Shown: one piece after another, positions 1 to 10,762 of the stretch
Position numbering within the stretch: the first letter of the stretch is position 1
Layout: the number at the start of each line of letters is the position of its first letter
From: Lathyrus oleraceus
Taxonomy: Eukaryota; Streptophyta; Magnoliopsida; Fabales; Fabaceae
Direction: 5' to 3'
DNA length: 64,000 nucleotides
NCBI RefSeq assembly: GCF_024323335.1
Contig: NC_066579.1
Span: 248,303,575 to 248,367,574, forward strand
Notes under the pieces: generated by a model
Seen by the model: the letters and a program-made list of their open reading frames with translations, nothing else
Told to the model about the DNA's origin: nothing
Databases searched by the model: none
Position numbers and translations under genes: made by a program

Positions 1-35
1 CTGGAACACTCGCTGAGTGCTCGCCTAGCAAACCC

Positions 36-60
36 TTCGCTAGCTCACTCGCCAAGCGAA
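36..60. repeat. TTCGCT/AGCGAA inverted repeat upstream of the TATA box
   Basis: TTCGCT (36-41) and AGCGAA (55-60) are perfect inverted arms. Related CTCGCC/GGCGAG words surround them (11-28 and 49-62). The cluster lies about 75-120 bp upstream of the TATA box of LTR D. Confidence 0.6.
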
Positions 61-132
61 GCTTGCGGATATACAAAAATTCTGGGCCTGAATTGCCTTC
101 AGTCTGAGCCCACCAAGACACAAAAAATCAGC

Positions 133-139
133 TATAAAT
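133..139 (+). promoter_or_regulatory. TATA box of LTR D
   Basis: TATAAAT in an otherwise mixed-composition context. The downstream sequence is a plausible transcribed leader. Similar TATA boxes occur at matching places in the other LTRs of the window. The start site itself cannot be read from sequence. Confidence 0.55.
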
Positions 140-561
140 TCCAGAACTTCATTTGGAAAAGGGGACAAGGGGAGATCAGAGAAACAACAGGGAAAACCCT
201 AGAAGCTAATTCAGAGAACTCATCGGCACAAAGGTTACCTCCGCCAACCCTATCAGGCATAAACCCTAAGATTGCTCTGCAAACCCAACGGTGTAACTCA
301 ACTTCGTTCGATCCCTCCAATCAGGTTTGTCCTATTCCCACTACTCTATGCTCCCAATTTGAAATTTCTAAATGTATGAGGCATTATAGTTGAATTTGGA
401 AAGGCGAGTATCGTTAGGTTTCGCATGTGGGTTTAGATGTGCATAAATGTGTAAAACAATCCTTTGCATATTCGATCATGTAATTTCTGTAATGGATTCC
501 ATAGGGTTTGGGGATTTCCGAAATCGCAACAGCATCAAAGAAGAACCCAGAACCCGCAGCC

Positions 562-623
562 GTTCGCTAGCACCTCGCTAAGCGAACTTGTAGCAAGGGT
601 TCGCCAGGCCCTCGCTAGGCGAG
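562..623. repeat. Second cluster of TCGCTA-type palindromes in LTR D
   Basis: GTTCGCT (562-568) pairs with AGCGAAC (581-587). CTCGCTAGGCGAG (611-623) is a near palindrome. These are the same words as in the cluster at 36-60, now about 430 bp downstream of the TATA box. Confidence 0.6.
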
Positions 624-959
624 GCAGTAGCGAACATGACAGTAGTGGTTTTTTTTTCTGTTTGCATTCTGATCTGTTTTGTATTTATTCGACATGTTTT
701 CTATTGCGTTTACACGTTGTTTGCCTGACACTATTATTGCTATGATTCTTTTGTTCGGTGCAACTCTCGATTGCACCCCATCCCGTTATTCTAACATGTT
801 TGCTGAGTTTTTGTAAGGGCTCCCATGATTCTTGAAGAGATAGCTCGGTATTCCACTTTATTTATGGGATACCATTGCGGAGATTTATTCTGTTTACTTG
901 GCTAATTACATTGCCTTCAAATTCGTGATCTTATCCCTCTTTTTATTGCCTTACGATAA

Positions 960-1260
960 TACGGTCATGTCCCGCGAATGAGGGGATACCCTTAGCAAAG
1001 ACCCTTTCGATTAAATCATCACCACCTCTAAACAGATAAGTCATAGTCCCTTCGATCAAAAGGTCAATGTCCCTACGAGATAAACCTTGTCCCTCGAACG
1101 TTGCCTTCGAATATATGACTTTGTCCCTCGATGACCCTTCGTTGTAGCCTACGTGTAAATGATGATCGTCCCTTCGAATGCTAAGGTATCCTTACAAATG
1201 TTGCCTTCAATGACCAATCGACGACCCCACGATGTCCCTTTACATCCAAAGGATAAGACT
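960..1260 (+). repeat. Diffuse short repeats around CCCTTCGA/CCCTCGA
   Basis: The words GTCCCTTCGA, GTCCCTCGAA and TTGCCTTCGA recur at irregular spacing through this part of LTR D. It looks like a decayed short-period repeat. No ORF or other feature was seen in 750-1620. Confidence 0.45.
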
Positions 1261-1639
1261 ACTTACTTCTCAATAGCAAGGACAGTTTTACCCTCCTAAG
1301 GATAGGAAATACCTATAAAGACCTTGGTTAGGTATAACTCTTAAATGCTTGCTCACAACTTAAAATACTTTTCACACCTCACACTTTTCAAAACATCTTT
1401 TAGAAAATCACCACTAGGTATACATTCGCACCAGAATCATCGCCGAGTTATATTTTTCTAAACATCTTTCAAAACCAAACGAGATAAACACTTTGTATAC
1501 ATTCGTACAAGAATCATTACAAAGTTAAACTCACCTTTCAAAATATTTTCTAAACACACCACATTTCTCAAACACTTGCTCAAACAAGGAAAACATAAGT
1601 GAGTTAAGAAATTAAGAGCCCATGGATCACCATGGATAC

Positions 1640-1762
1640 AAAGGGTGCTAACACCTTCCCTTTGTATAATGTACCTCCCGAACTCAAAATCGAATCAAGG
1701 TCTTTCCTGTTCTTTTCCGCCTTTCCTTATTGGATAAAAGAAAAGTCGATGGCGACTCTTGC
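1640..1762 (+). other. Conserved tail block of Ogre-type LTR (D copy)
   Basis: The block holds GGGTGCTAACACCTTCCC, CTCCCGAACTC, a TTGGATAAAAGAAAAG stretch resembling a poly(A)-signal context, and TGGCGACTCTTGC at 1750-1762. The same ordered words occur in LTR A (13705-13846), G (38295-38420) and F (61993-62135). Confidence 0.7.
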
Positions 1763-1818
1763 TATCCGTAACTTTGCTTTTCAAAGCAAAAACATAAAGT
1801 CAGTTCACCGTATCACAC

Positions 1819-2274
1819 TGGTTCATCAAATGGATAACTTCTGAAGTCTTCAAGTTGAAGGGCTTATCTGAACAAGTCAAACAAAAAATTATCAAAGGTG
1901 TTCAGAAGAAGTTTGAGGCTCGTGTAACGAAGGAGCCAACTGAGAAGGCGGAAAGAGAAGTTGCAGAGAAAGCAGCTGATGAAATTGCTGCCAGGGTGGA
2001 AACTGAGAAAGTCATTGCAGAAGCTGCAGCCAGAGAAAAAGCTGAAGCTGAAGCAGCATTGACCGATGAAGCTGCTCAGAAAGTTGTTGAAGATGCTGAG
2101 AAGACCACTGAAGTTACTCTGACTCAAGGAGAGTCATCAACAACTGACGTTTCTCCCCTAGTAATCAGGACTCTAGAAGAGTTGCAAAAAGAACAACAAA
2201 TACTCAAATCCAAACTCGACAAACAGGATCAAGTCAACTCTAGCATTCAGATGCCTCCTCCTCCAAACCCTTAG
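1819..2274 (+). pseudogene. SIRE env-like ORF, C-terminal coiled-coil part
   Basis: An open frame of 152 codons, entered in mid-protein and ending with a TAG. It begins with a stretch like VFKLKGLSEQV, which matches AFKLKGLSKQV in the SIRE-2 copy at 28336. A long Ala/Glu/Lys-rich helix follows, probably coiled coil (about residues 30-110), then TLEELQKEQQ and a PPPPNP terminus, all shared with SIRE-2. The function of this 3' ORF is unknown; in SIRE-type elements it occupies the position called env-like. The N-terminal part is separated by LTR D. No internal stop is present, so this end is less decayed than the copy in SIRE-2. Confidence 0.8.
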
Positions 2275-2684
2275 ACACTCTAGGATTTTTTTATGTAATT
2301 TTTTCTAAGTGTTTTTGCCTCTGAGGCCTTATCTTCTGTTTCCTTCTGACTATGTAAAGTTTTTCCTTATCAAAGAATTTTTTTAGTTAGTTACTTTTTG
2401 AGTTTGACAAAAAGGGGGAGAAATAAATAGAAGTCTTTTTGATGAAATAATTTATCTAACTCTCAGAAATGCATTGCTTACATTCTGACATAAAATCATT
2501 GCATAGTCTAAGTCAGTTTACATGATCTATCTGAACAAAGGAAAAATGAATCTTTATCTAAGAAACTAATAAATTAGGGGGAGTCACCCTCTACCTGACT
2601 CTGTTTCTTTTAATTTAGTATCTTTGAAAGTACTTATTGTTTCATCAAAATACATAGTTTTGTCATTATCAAAAAGGGGGAGAT
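2275..2684 (+). other. SIRE-1 3' UTR with polypurine tracts
   Basis: No ORF is present. AAAAAGGGGGAGA occurs twice, at about 2410-2422 and at 2671-2683; the second directly precedes the LTR and is the likely plus-strand primer. A third GGGGGAG lies near 2577. The same layout of repeated GGGGGAG tracts is seen in the SIRE-2 3' UTR. Confidence 0.8.
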
Positions 2685-3811
2685 TGTTAGAACAAGATTT
2701 TGATTTTGCAATATATCTTTAAGTTTTGATGATAACAAATAATGAAACAATTTGGTACCATAATATTTTTCTTAAGTGTGCAGGACTCTAAGTTAAAATG
2801 ACTCTGAGGAAACGAATATCTAGCATCTGATTCAGTCCAAGAAACGCTGATGCAACACAAAGAGAAATCAGACCTGACTCTAAATAATAACACATTTGAG
2901 GAGAAATCACCTGAAGAATCTGATGTTGAAGCTCAAGCTCTGATATCTGAAGACTGCAAGAGATATCTTAAGACTCTGCAAGAGATATCTGAAGACTCTG
3001 CAAGAGAAATCTAAAGACTTTGCAAGAGAAATCTGAAGACTGCAAAAGATATATGAACTCTAACTCTGAAGACTCTGATCATGCTCACTCTGATACATGC
3101 TTAACACGCCATCAGATATCACCTGATCAAAAACTTATGCTGGAAGTATTCAAATTATATTACAAATAATTTTAAGGAAACAATGGATCACGCTCCAAGA
3201 CTTCTATCGAAAAGACAGGAAATTTACTACCTTTAACTCCCACAACTGGCACAAAATCTCCATTGATTTCCCCCTAACGATATCATTTCAAGTGTTAGAT
3301 AAAGGCCTTCTTACAACTTGCTGAAAATAACTTCAAATACAACGATACAACATTCATACAACAACATTCTCATATTCCAAATACTTTTCACTATCATTAT
3401 TGTAAGAAATAGGTTCCATACACAAGTTGTTCCTCAATATTTTGTGGTTGTGTTTCATAGTTCTTAAAGTGTGTTTATAATACTTATCTATAAGCATTGA
3501 GTCAAACACTTGTAATTATTGAATTTGGTTGTAATTCCTCAAGTGACTTGTTTAAGTATTTAGACTTGAGAGGGATAAGAGTTGTTAAACTCTTAGATGA
3601 TTTTGCAATTTGTTGATACTAGTGGATTAAGTCCTTCTTGAAGGCGAAATCACCTTGGCCGGGTGGACTGGAGTAGCTTGGAATTTCAAGAAAACTAGGA
3701 TAAATCTGTTGTGTTGTTAGTCTTTATTTTTGTGTGTAGTGTTGCAAAAAGTTTTTAGTTACTGTAAAAACAATTCACCCCCCCCCCCCTTCTTGTTTTT
3801 CTCTACCTTCA
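2685..3811 (+). repeat. 3' LTR of SIRE-1 (about 1.13 kb)
   Basis: It starts TGTTAGAACAAG immediately after the polypurine tract and ends CTACCTTCA, as in SIRE-2. It shares TTTTGATGATAACAAA near the start and the conserved block at 3621-3679, while the middle is strongly diverged and contains short repeats of AGATATCTGAAGACT (about 2945-3060). A C10 run lies at 3780-3789. Confidence 0.88.
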
Positions 3812-3838
3812 AAGTGAAATGCCAGATCCAGAATCCTG

Positions 3839-5549
3839 TTGCGGCTATTAATACTTATGGAAATGGAGTTAGGAAAGTCATTATCACTCCTCAAGGTTCT
3901 CATATGCCATTTACCGCAAGATTGACATTCACTTGTATGAACAAGGTGACAGAGTATGAAGCATGCATTACGGGTCTTGAAGAGGCTATCGACTAGAGAA
4001 TCAAAGTTTTTGATGTATATGGAGATTCAACTTTGGTGATTAATCATATCAAAGGAGAATGGGAAACTCGTCAGCCTGGTTTAATTCCTTACAAAGATTA
4101 TGCGAGGAGGCTGTCAACTTTCTTCAATCAAATTGAATTTCATCATATACCTCGAGAAGGGAATCAGATAGTAGATGCTCTGGCAACTTTATCCTCCATG
4201 ATTGTTTTAAACCAGTGGAATGATGTGCCCACAATAAATGTTATACGCCTTGACAGACCTGCTCATGTGTTTGCTGCAGAAAAGGTCATCGATGACAAAC
4301 CATGGTATCATGATATTAAATGCTTTATAAAAAGATAATATTACCCACCTGGGGCATCAAACAAAGATAAGAAGACTCTTAGAAGGTTGGATGGAACCTT
4401 CTTTATGAATGAAGGCGTGTTGTACAAGAGAAACTTTGACATGGTCTTGCTCGGATGCGTGGATAGACACGGAGTAGACATGCTAACGACAGAAATTCAT
4501 GAAGGTTCCTTTGGTACCCATACCAATGGCAATGCAATGGATAAAAGTATGTTAAGAGCAGGTAACTATTGGCTAACAATGGAATCTGACTACTGCAAAT
4601 ATGTGAATAAGTGCCACAAGTGTCATGTTTATGCTGATGAGATTCATTTGCCTCCAACTCTTCTCAACATTATCTCTTCTCCTTAGCCTTTCTCTATGTG
4701 GGGATTTGATATGATTGGTATGATATAACCTAAAGATTCGAACGGATATCATTTCATTCTAGTGGTCATTGATAACTTTACCAAGTGGGTCAAAGTTGCA
4801 TCGTACGCCAATGTAACCAAGCAAGTGGTGGTCCGATTTATCAAGAATCAACTAATCTGCCGTTATGGTGTCCCAAGTAAGATCATTACTGACAATGGAT
4901 CAAACTTAAACAACAAGATGATGAAAGAAGTATATGCAGAATTCAAGATTGAACACCATAACTCATCTCCTTACAGACCCAAAATGAATGGGGCCGTGGA
5001 AGCTGTGAATAAGAATATAAAGAAGATCATCCAGAAAATGTTTGTGACTTACAAGGATTGGCATGAGATGCTCCCTTTTTCTTTACATGGGTATCGTACA
5101 TCCGTCTGCACTTCAACTGGGGCAACCCCTTTCTCCCTTGTATATGCCATGGAAGCAGTGCTCCCCGTGGAGGTTGAGATCCCGTCAATGAGAGTCTTGA
5201 TGGAAGTAGAATTTTTTGAGGTTGAATGGTGTCATAGTAGATTTGGTTAGTTGGATTTAATTGAAGAAAAGAGGGTGACGAATTTATGCCTTGTCAATTG
5301 TATCAACAAAGGATGAAGAAAGCTTTTGATAAGAATGTTCGATCTCATGTGTTCAGAGAAGGCGACCTCGTACTCAATAATATATTGTCTTTCATTATTG
5401 ATTCTAGGGGCAAGTAGACTCCCAATTATGAAGGGTCATATGTTGTTAAGAGAGCTTTATCTGGCGGTGCTTTAATCCTTACGACCATGGATAGTGAGGA
5501 GCTCCCTCGTCCTGTGAATGTCGATGCAGTCAAGAACTACTTCGCCTAA
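3839..5549 (+). pseudogene. Element C pol remnant: archaeal-type RNase H and integrase
   Basis: The frame starts in the RNase H at the word matching YGNGVRKVIITPQG and continues with FTARLTFTCMNKVTEYEACI and VYGDSTLVINHIKGEW. Tat/Ogre elements carry this second, archaeal-type RNase H between RT/RNase H and integrase. The integrase follows: zinc-binding HEGSFGTH...CHKCHVYADE, core aspartates in WGFDMIGM and ITDNGSN, and the glutamate in NGAVEAVNKN. The C-terminal tail ends with DAVKNYFA at 5549. In-frame stops occur near 3994, 4336, 4684 and 4727, and the frame is lost after about 5250, so this copy is dead. The first catalytic Asp of the RNase H lies upstream of the SIRE-1 junction and is not present here. 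About 25 bp at 3812-3838 match neither neighbour clearly. Confidence 0.85.
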
Positions 5550-6091
5550 AAGATAAAAGAACAACTCGCTAAGTTAAAAACTTGCAAGGGAGGCTTAGGC
5601 AAAAAAGAGCATCTTCGTGGGCCGAAAACCCGAAAGGGAGGTCCAGGCAAAATTTAGAGACATAAACAGAAAATGATTATCCCGGTAGATTGACACCCGC
5701 AAGGGGAAATCTAGGCAAAATTTAGGGATTATGGCAAGTATTTGCATCAGGCCAGACTTGATCAACTTAAAGCGACCTTTCCCATCAAAGTTTTCTCAAT
5801 CAAGTTACTCTCTCTAGAAGCTCGAACACAATGGATTTCAAAGTTGATAGGGAGAATAGTGGACATTGTATTTTAATGTAGCATGTTCCTGTACTTACCA
5901 TTTTTCATCTTTGTGAATGATCTATGAAGTCCCACCATTTGCGGACTACTATTCCTTCAATAAAATTCGAGCATTTATCCATTTGTTTGCAACTCTTACT
6001 TTACTTCCTCATTGCAAAATAACTTTTTAACTTTTGGTGAGAAAACTCTTGAAACAAAAAGTTTAAAATATTTCAGTCTTGCTTTTAAGAA

Positions 6092-6115
6092 GTGTGTGTG
6101 TGTGTGTGTGTGTGT
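6092..6115. repeat. (GT)12 microsatellite
   Basis: Twelve uninterrupted GT units within the 3' UTR of element C. Confidence 0.95.
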
Positions 6116-6980
6116 TTCTTTTAACTTATGAACATAATAAGGAATGTTAACAGTAATCCTATAGAAGGTTGGATCCTGATGTGCGAAGCTCAATGCTTTA
6201 TTAATAATGTATTCATTATCCCCAATGGAATTGCAGTAGTGGATGGTCCTTACTTCTTTAGGAGACCTTCCCTCCATTTTTGCACCATTATGTTAGCGAC
6301 ATAGAGAAGATTGGGCTCAAAGGAAAACTTTAATCCATTGATGACTTCTTGTTTTATCTCCAGTGAGGTTTCCATCATTTTGAGATTAGTCGAGTGTTCA
6401 TTTGTACTGAGGTGTTTATTTCATCTCCTGTTCATGCAGACATATACATCATGTGTAATTAAATTCATAATTCATATTCATATTGCATCCCCTGTGTTGC
6501 TTGGTTGTGTTAATCCCTCAAAGTGATATATATTTCCTCTCTTCAGTAGAGTCGTCGACCTTAAACAGAAAGTGTACACCCTTTCTAAATCCCCACTCAG
6601 TTTATCCCTCATAGAAGATTTTGCTTTAGCTCTCCTTTCCATATTTAGATAGGATAAATCTCCAGTTTGAGATCATTCTTCACTGAGAAGAGTCTTGTTT
6701 GACTAACCCTCCCCAGCTTATTCCTGGATTGAACTTGATATTTGACAGGTCTGATATTGAATCTCTCTAGGCCGTAAAAACCTGGATTGATGGTACATTT
6801 ATTTTGTACCTCCAAATACTTTGATCCCCTATGAAAAACTTGCTTATGGTTCCCCATCAAACACGAATTTTGTTCCCCGGTAGTGTCCTTGTAACACTCC
6901 CTTTGAAATCCCTACCTAACAATAAGTGGCAATCTCTTTATTTGAGAAACTTGTTTTGTTCCCAGATTTTATTTCGAATG

Positions 6981-7900
6981 ACAAATGGCAGTCTCTTTTC
7001 CGAGAAGTTTGTCTCTTTCCAGTGAAGTTAACACACATATCAACTTCCTTATTCTTCCATCAAATGGTTACCTCTCAAGAAAATTCCCGTTAGAGAAGTT
7101 TGTTGGAGCTCTTTTACCCTTTTCAAGTGGAAGACTTGATTAAAGAAGAAACCAAGACCTGTTTGTGGCATACAACCTGAATCATTTGTTTAAGTTTATT
7201 TACCCTTTTCAAGAGGAAGTCTTGATTAAAAAAGATATTAAAACCCGTTCGTGGCATACAACCTGAATCATGTGGAAATTTATTCGATAACAAATGGCGG
7301 TCTCTTTATCCCGAGAAGTTTGTCTATCCCTAGTGAGTTCCTTCCACCAAATGGTTATCTCTCCCGAAAATTCCCGTCAGAGAAGTTTGTTGGAGCCCCT
7401 TTTACCCTTTTCAAGTGGAATACTTGATTAAAGAAGGGACAGAGACTCGTCTGCGGCATACAACCCGAACAATTTGTTGAAGTTTATTTCCCCTTTTCAA
7501 GTGGGATGTTTGACTAAAGAAGAAATGGAAACCCATTTGTGGCATAGAACCCGAATCATGGTCGAATTTTATTATCCAGCGGCAAGTAGCAGTCTCTTAT
7601 TTAAAGAAGCTTGTTTCATTCTGAATGATAGATAGCAGTCTATTCTCCGAGAAGTTTGTCCATTCCCCAGTTAAAGTTTATCAACATATCAATTACTCTT
7701 CTGTCAAATGGCTATCTCTCCGGAAAGATCCCTTCAGAGAAGTTTGTCGAAAAGTGTCACTTTCACTTTATCCTCCCAGAGTAAAGTTAACTACGGCTAA
7801 TGGGGATTTCCCTAGTAAGTCCGTTATCAAAAATCATCCTCTCATCATATGGCTATCTCTCCGAAAAATTACCGCTAAAGAATTTTGACGAGATTCCTTT
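6981..7900 (+). repeat. Higher-order tandem repeats in the 3' UTR of C
   Basis: A unit of about 310-340 bp starts with AAATGGCAGTCTCTTT and CCGAGAAGTTTGTC near 6982, 7291 and 7629. Each unit contains CAAATGGTTATCTCTC and CAGAGAAGTTTGTTGGAG, and the first two contain paired copies of a shorter subunit with TTTACCCTTTTCAAG, CTTGATTAAAGAAG and GGCATACAACC. Copies differ by many substitutions, so the array is old. Confidence 0.75.
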
Positions 7901-8359
7901 CAGATGATGTTATTTTCTCTTTACTTGAGAAATTTGTTTTGAAGATCCCTAGAGTCACTAGTTCCCATCTCCCATTAAGTGATCACCCTTCTCTCAAATG
8001 AAAGTCTATCCTTTTTCCAATATTTGAAGTTGGTTCTCATTCAATTATCATAGCTTATGTTCTTGTTCCCCGGTGGAGTGTTAATTTTACCCCTAGTAAT
8101 TTAAACATTTTTCCTAGTTTGTTAGCCTTTGATGTTGTTCCCCGGTGTTAGTCCCTCTTCTCCCTACTTGGATTCTCCAATTGTAGTGTGTCTCCTGTGG
8201 AATCATTACCCACAAAATTTAGAGTCTTGCATTCACATCATAGCATAAGCATCATTGCGATATCTTAGGGTCAAAATGTGTGCATTTTTAGTATTTAAGT
8301 CTCTCCAGTTTCGTCGAGACAAAGATTTTAACCTTCATATCTCTGGATGAAAGAAACTT

Positions 8360-8372
8360 AAATAGGGGAAGT
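8360..8372 (+). other. Polypurine tract of element C
   Basis: AAATAGGGGAAGT immediately precedes TGTAATACCC. The equivalent in element B is AAATAGGGGCAGT before TGTAAGACCCC. Confidence 0.75.
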
Positions 8373-8436
8373 TGTAATACCCTAATTTTAACCCCTAAGA
8401 CCCCTTATCATTTGTATCATTTGCATAACATCAAGG
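8373..8436 (+). repeat. First 64 bp of the 3' LTR of element C
   Basis: It starts TGTAATACCCTAATTTTAAC, matching the start of the 3' LTR of B (TGTAAGACCCCAATTTTGAC). It is cut at 8436 by the 5' end of LTR A. The continuation of this LTR should lie to the right of element A, perhaps outside the window. Confidence 0.75.
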
Positions 8437-8643
8437 TGTCATACCCCAATTTTGTCCAGGCATATTTAAATTTTCATAGAATTAATTTCATTTTTTATTT
8501 TTGCATCATATGCATAACAAATCATACATTCCAAGTTCATACCAAATTCCTTCATTTACAAAGATCTCATGCAATTAGCTATTAGGTTACATTCCATTGT
8601 TCATTACATGAAAAGCTATAAAATTCGGAAATGATAATGAGGT

Positions 8644-8688
8644 TTTGACTTTTGTCAACCGTGGACCTTTTGGTCAACCGGTCAACCC
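8644..8688 (+). promoter_or_regulatory. W-box cluster in LTR A
   Basis: TTTGACTTTTGTCAACC is followed by TTTTGGTCAACCGGTCAACCC. TTGACY and its complement (RGTCAA) are the W-box core bound by WRKY factors. The cluster lies about 210-250 bp into the LTR and 2.1 kb upstream of the TATA box. Binding is inferred only. Confidence 0.4.
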
Positions 8689-9094
8689 TTTAGCTAAAAA
8701 AACATTTTAGTCATTTTCATGTTCCTTTTCAAATCTTTTTAAACCATAAGCATTCATTGTTTTTTTAAAGCTTGATCATTACAGTATTAATCCAATATTT
8801 CTTACACTTCCATACACAAGGTAATACAAACCATGTTCATTTCAAAATCCAAAACTGTATTACATAAATTATTATAACCAAAACACATAAACCTTGTTCA
8901 TTCTCATTACAACCAAAAACCAACTCACATGCTGACATACACAATACAATGACCAAAGTACATGACCTAAGCATCAGTACAACATATACAAAACCATGCC
9001 TCAAATTCACAACAGGCCTATGCAATCCGATTGGCAAAGGAAAGGCAAGTGCTTCAGGAAGCCAACCTGTTGAGAAAGGTAATCAAAACACACA

Positions 9095-9511
9095 AATGAT
9101 GCAGGGGCAAGCTTTATGTTTTGGATTTGGTTTAGATCAAGCGAACCACCCAAGCCACCGGTTTCCCCGTATATTTCAGGTCATATAGCTACACCAACAC
9201 AGCCTGCTGCCGTTGCTCCAAACCATCACCAACTGCAGGTGCATTCTGAGTTATTAAGTGCATCTTAACCTGATTCATTTAAAATTGATCAAGGTCCTGG
9301 AAATAGTGCTTCTCAAGTCAGTACAAGCACCTCAATATCTCAAGGATCTATGGATTTCATTAGTGTGTTAGCAGTTGCTCATACCGCGTCTTCTGAGTGG
9401 AAATCATCAGAACCACCATTTGGTTCCCCCATGCCCAATCCAGCTAGTCAAGTGAGCACTGTGGAGGGCACATCTGTTGGAAATTCAGCTGCAATTGAGT
9501 TAGATTATTAA
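9095..9511 (+). pseudogene. Possible captured host coding fragment inside LTR A
   Basis: A frame of 139 codons runs from 9095 to a TAA at 9509-9511 with a single in-frame TAA near 9266-9268. The translation is Ser/Pro/Gln-rich and looks like the C-terminus of a plant nuclear or regulatory protein (words such as QPAAVAPNHHQLQVHSELL, GSMDFISVLAVAHTASSEW, GNSAAIELDY). It resembles no retrotransposon domain known to me and stands in LTR DNA that is otherwise not coding-like. Upstream, about 9032-9080, a different frame reads AKERQVLQEANLLRKV, which could be a separate exon remnant. I do not recognise the parent gene. It could also be a chance frame. Confidence 0.35.
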
Positions 9512-10762
9512 TCAAGGGTAGGGCCAACGATAGTCGTCGGCTAAATTGCTTTCTACTGCAGCATAATCTCGAAATGCATAACATAAAATTAAAACATGAA
9601 CATGCCATCTAAATAATGTTCAGGGTAAATGCAACCAAAACCTGCAGCAGGTTACCAACACGAATTGAATACACCGGTAACATCATCATACAAAACAATC
9701 AAATACATGGTTTAAACTCTGTAGGCGATGATACCTGCAGCATTTGTCAATCTTCTTGGAGGATTGCCGCCAGATAGTACCACAGGCTTACCAATAGGAA
9801 TGAGATAATCAGTACTCTACAACACATCAGTGGTCACAGCAAAACCTGCGGTAAGTCGTATACCAGATCAAACTCAAAAGTACCAAGCAACAAAATAAAT
9901 TCATGCTACAAAGGTACGTGGATTCCGAAAGTACAGGAACGTTTAGGTTGTGCAGTTTTTAAATAGATACCTCTGACTCATCCAAATAGCAGACGAAATT
10001 TCTTCAACCTAATGGGGGCCTTGCCTGCAAGTTATCCAAAGAACAGGAATGCATAATGAGCTAATAAGTTCACTCTTCTCAAATACCACTTTCAAAAATA
10101 AACTTAAGCTTGCAAGAGGAGATCCATTCAGTACTGTTGAACCTGTAAACTAATTTCACAAGTGCAACCTGCAAAATCAAGTGTGTGAGTAAAGGTTACA
10201 TCATAGTAATTCATACACACAAACATGTACAATCCAGCAGCATGAACAATTGACTTGATGAGAGCCAAGTGATCAAGCCAAAGTCAATAAAAACAAACAC
10301 CGGCAATGCATACAGAAAGTTGGATTTTCAACCAAAATCAAGAAGCTAACAAGTAAAGGTTCACAGGGGAAATTCAACCGAAATTCTTCTCAAAAACAAA
10401 TCCAAGCCTCGGAAAGCGGACGAATGCTAACGTCCACCATCGTTTTCACCCTTCTTAGATGCTCACACTCTAATCTCAATTCAAAACGTAAGCCGCTTCA
10501 CAACCAAGGCAGAGAATAAGGACTTGTCATGCCGCCAATGAGATCCTGCATTCAACAAACAACAAGCATAACATGACAACAAGCAGTGAGATTTTCTCCT
10601 ATGGGACCACATGTTCTAGAAGGATTTGAGATTACACTAAAGAGAGAGAGATTCTTACCTGTCACGTATTTGGTCCCCACCAAATATGGGAATGATCCGA
10701 TTCTAACCAACTGATTATGCAATCCGAGCCAGCTCATACTCAGAGCGACCACAGACTTCGCC

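Larger units (their letters stand above)
1..1817 (+). mobile_element. Right part of an Ogre/Tat-type LTR (element D)
   Basis: This is the right portion of a long LTR; its left end lies outside the window, so it may be a solo LTR or the 3' LTR of a full element. The Tat/Ogre assignment rests on the tail signature at 1640-1762 (GGGTGCTAACACCTTCCC, then CTCCCGAACTC, then TGGCGACTCT), which is shared with LTRs A, G and F in this window. The LTR ends with TATCACA at 1811-1817, a likely decayed form of the GCGACA terminus of LTRs A and F. From 1818 on, the sequence aligns with the env-like ORF of a SIRE element, so D was inserted in that ORF. No convincing ORF is present. Confidence 0.8.
1818..3811 (+). 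mobile_element. 3' end of a SIRE/Maximus-type Ty1/copia element (SIRE-1)
   Basis: This contains the C-terminal part of an env-like ORF, a 3' UTR, a polypurine tract and a complete 3' LTR. It aligns in order with 28310-30233 of the complete SIRE-2 copy in this window. The 5' part of the element lies beyond LTR D, to the left of the window. The right end (CTACCTTCA, 3811) abuts Ogre element C, so SIRE-1 is an insertion in C. The left target duplication is not visible. Confidence 0.9.
5550..8372 (+). other. Element C 3' UTR
   Basis: 2.8 kb of non-coding DNA lies between integrase and the 3' LTR. It opens with a block conserved in B (45217-45420) and A (17040-17165): GGAGGCTTAGGCAAAA, CCCGGTAGATTGA, AATCTAGGCAAAATTTAGGG. 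It then contains a GT microsatellite and higher-order repeats and ends in a polypurine tract. Ogre 3' UTRs are known to be hypervariable and rich in tandem repeats. No supported ORF. Confidence 0.8.
3812..8436 (+). mobile_element. Ogre/Tat-type element C, 3' part
   Basis: Archaeal-type RNase H, integrase, a long 3' UTR, a polypurine tract and the first 64 bp of the 3' LTR are present in order. The 5' part is separated by the SIRE-1 insertion. The 3' LTR is interrupted at 8437 by the 5' LTR of element A. The sequence is collinear with element B (43480-48316) but clearly diverged, so it is a separate copy or subfamily. Confidence 0.88.

Noticed and set aside
464..745. 93-codon ORF in LTR D
   Set aside because: Low-complexity T-rich C-terminus, no homology to known domains, located in LTR sequence. 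Chance frame.
3778..3790. C10 run as a functional signal
   Set aside because: It matches the shorter C run at the same place in other SIRE LTRs (AACCCCC) and looks like slippage expansion.
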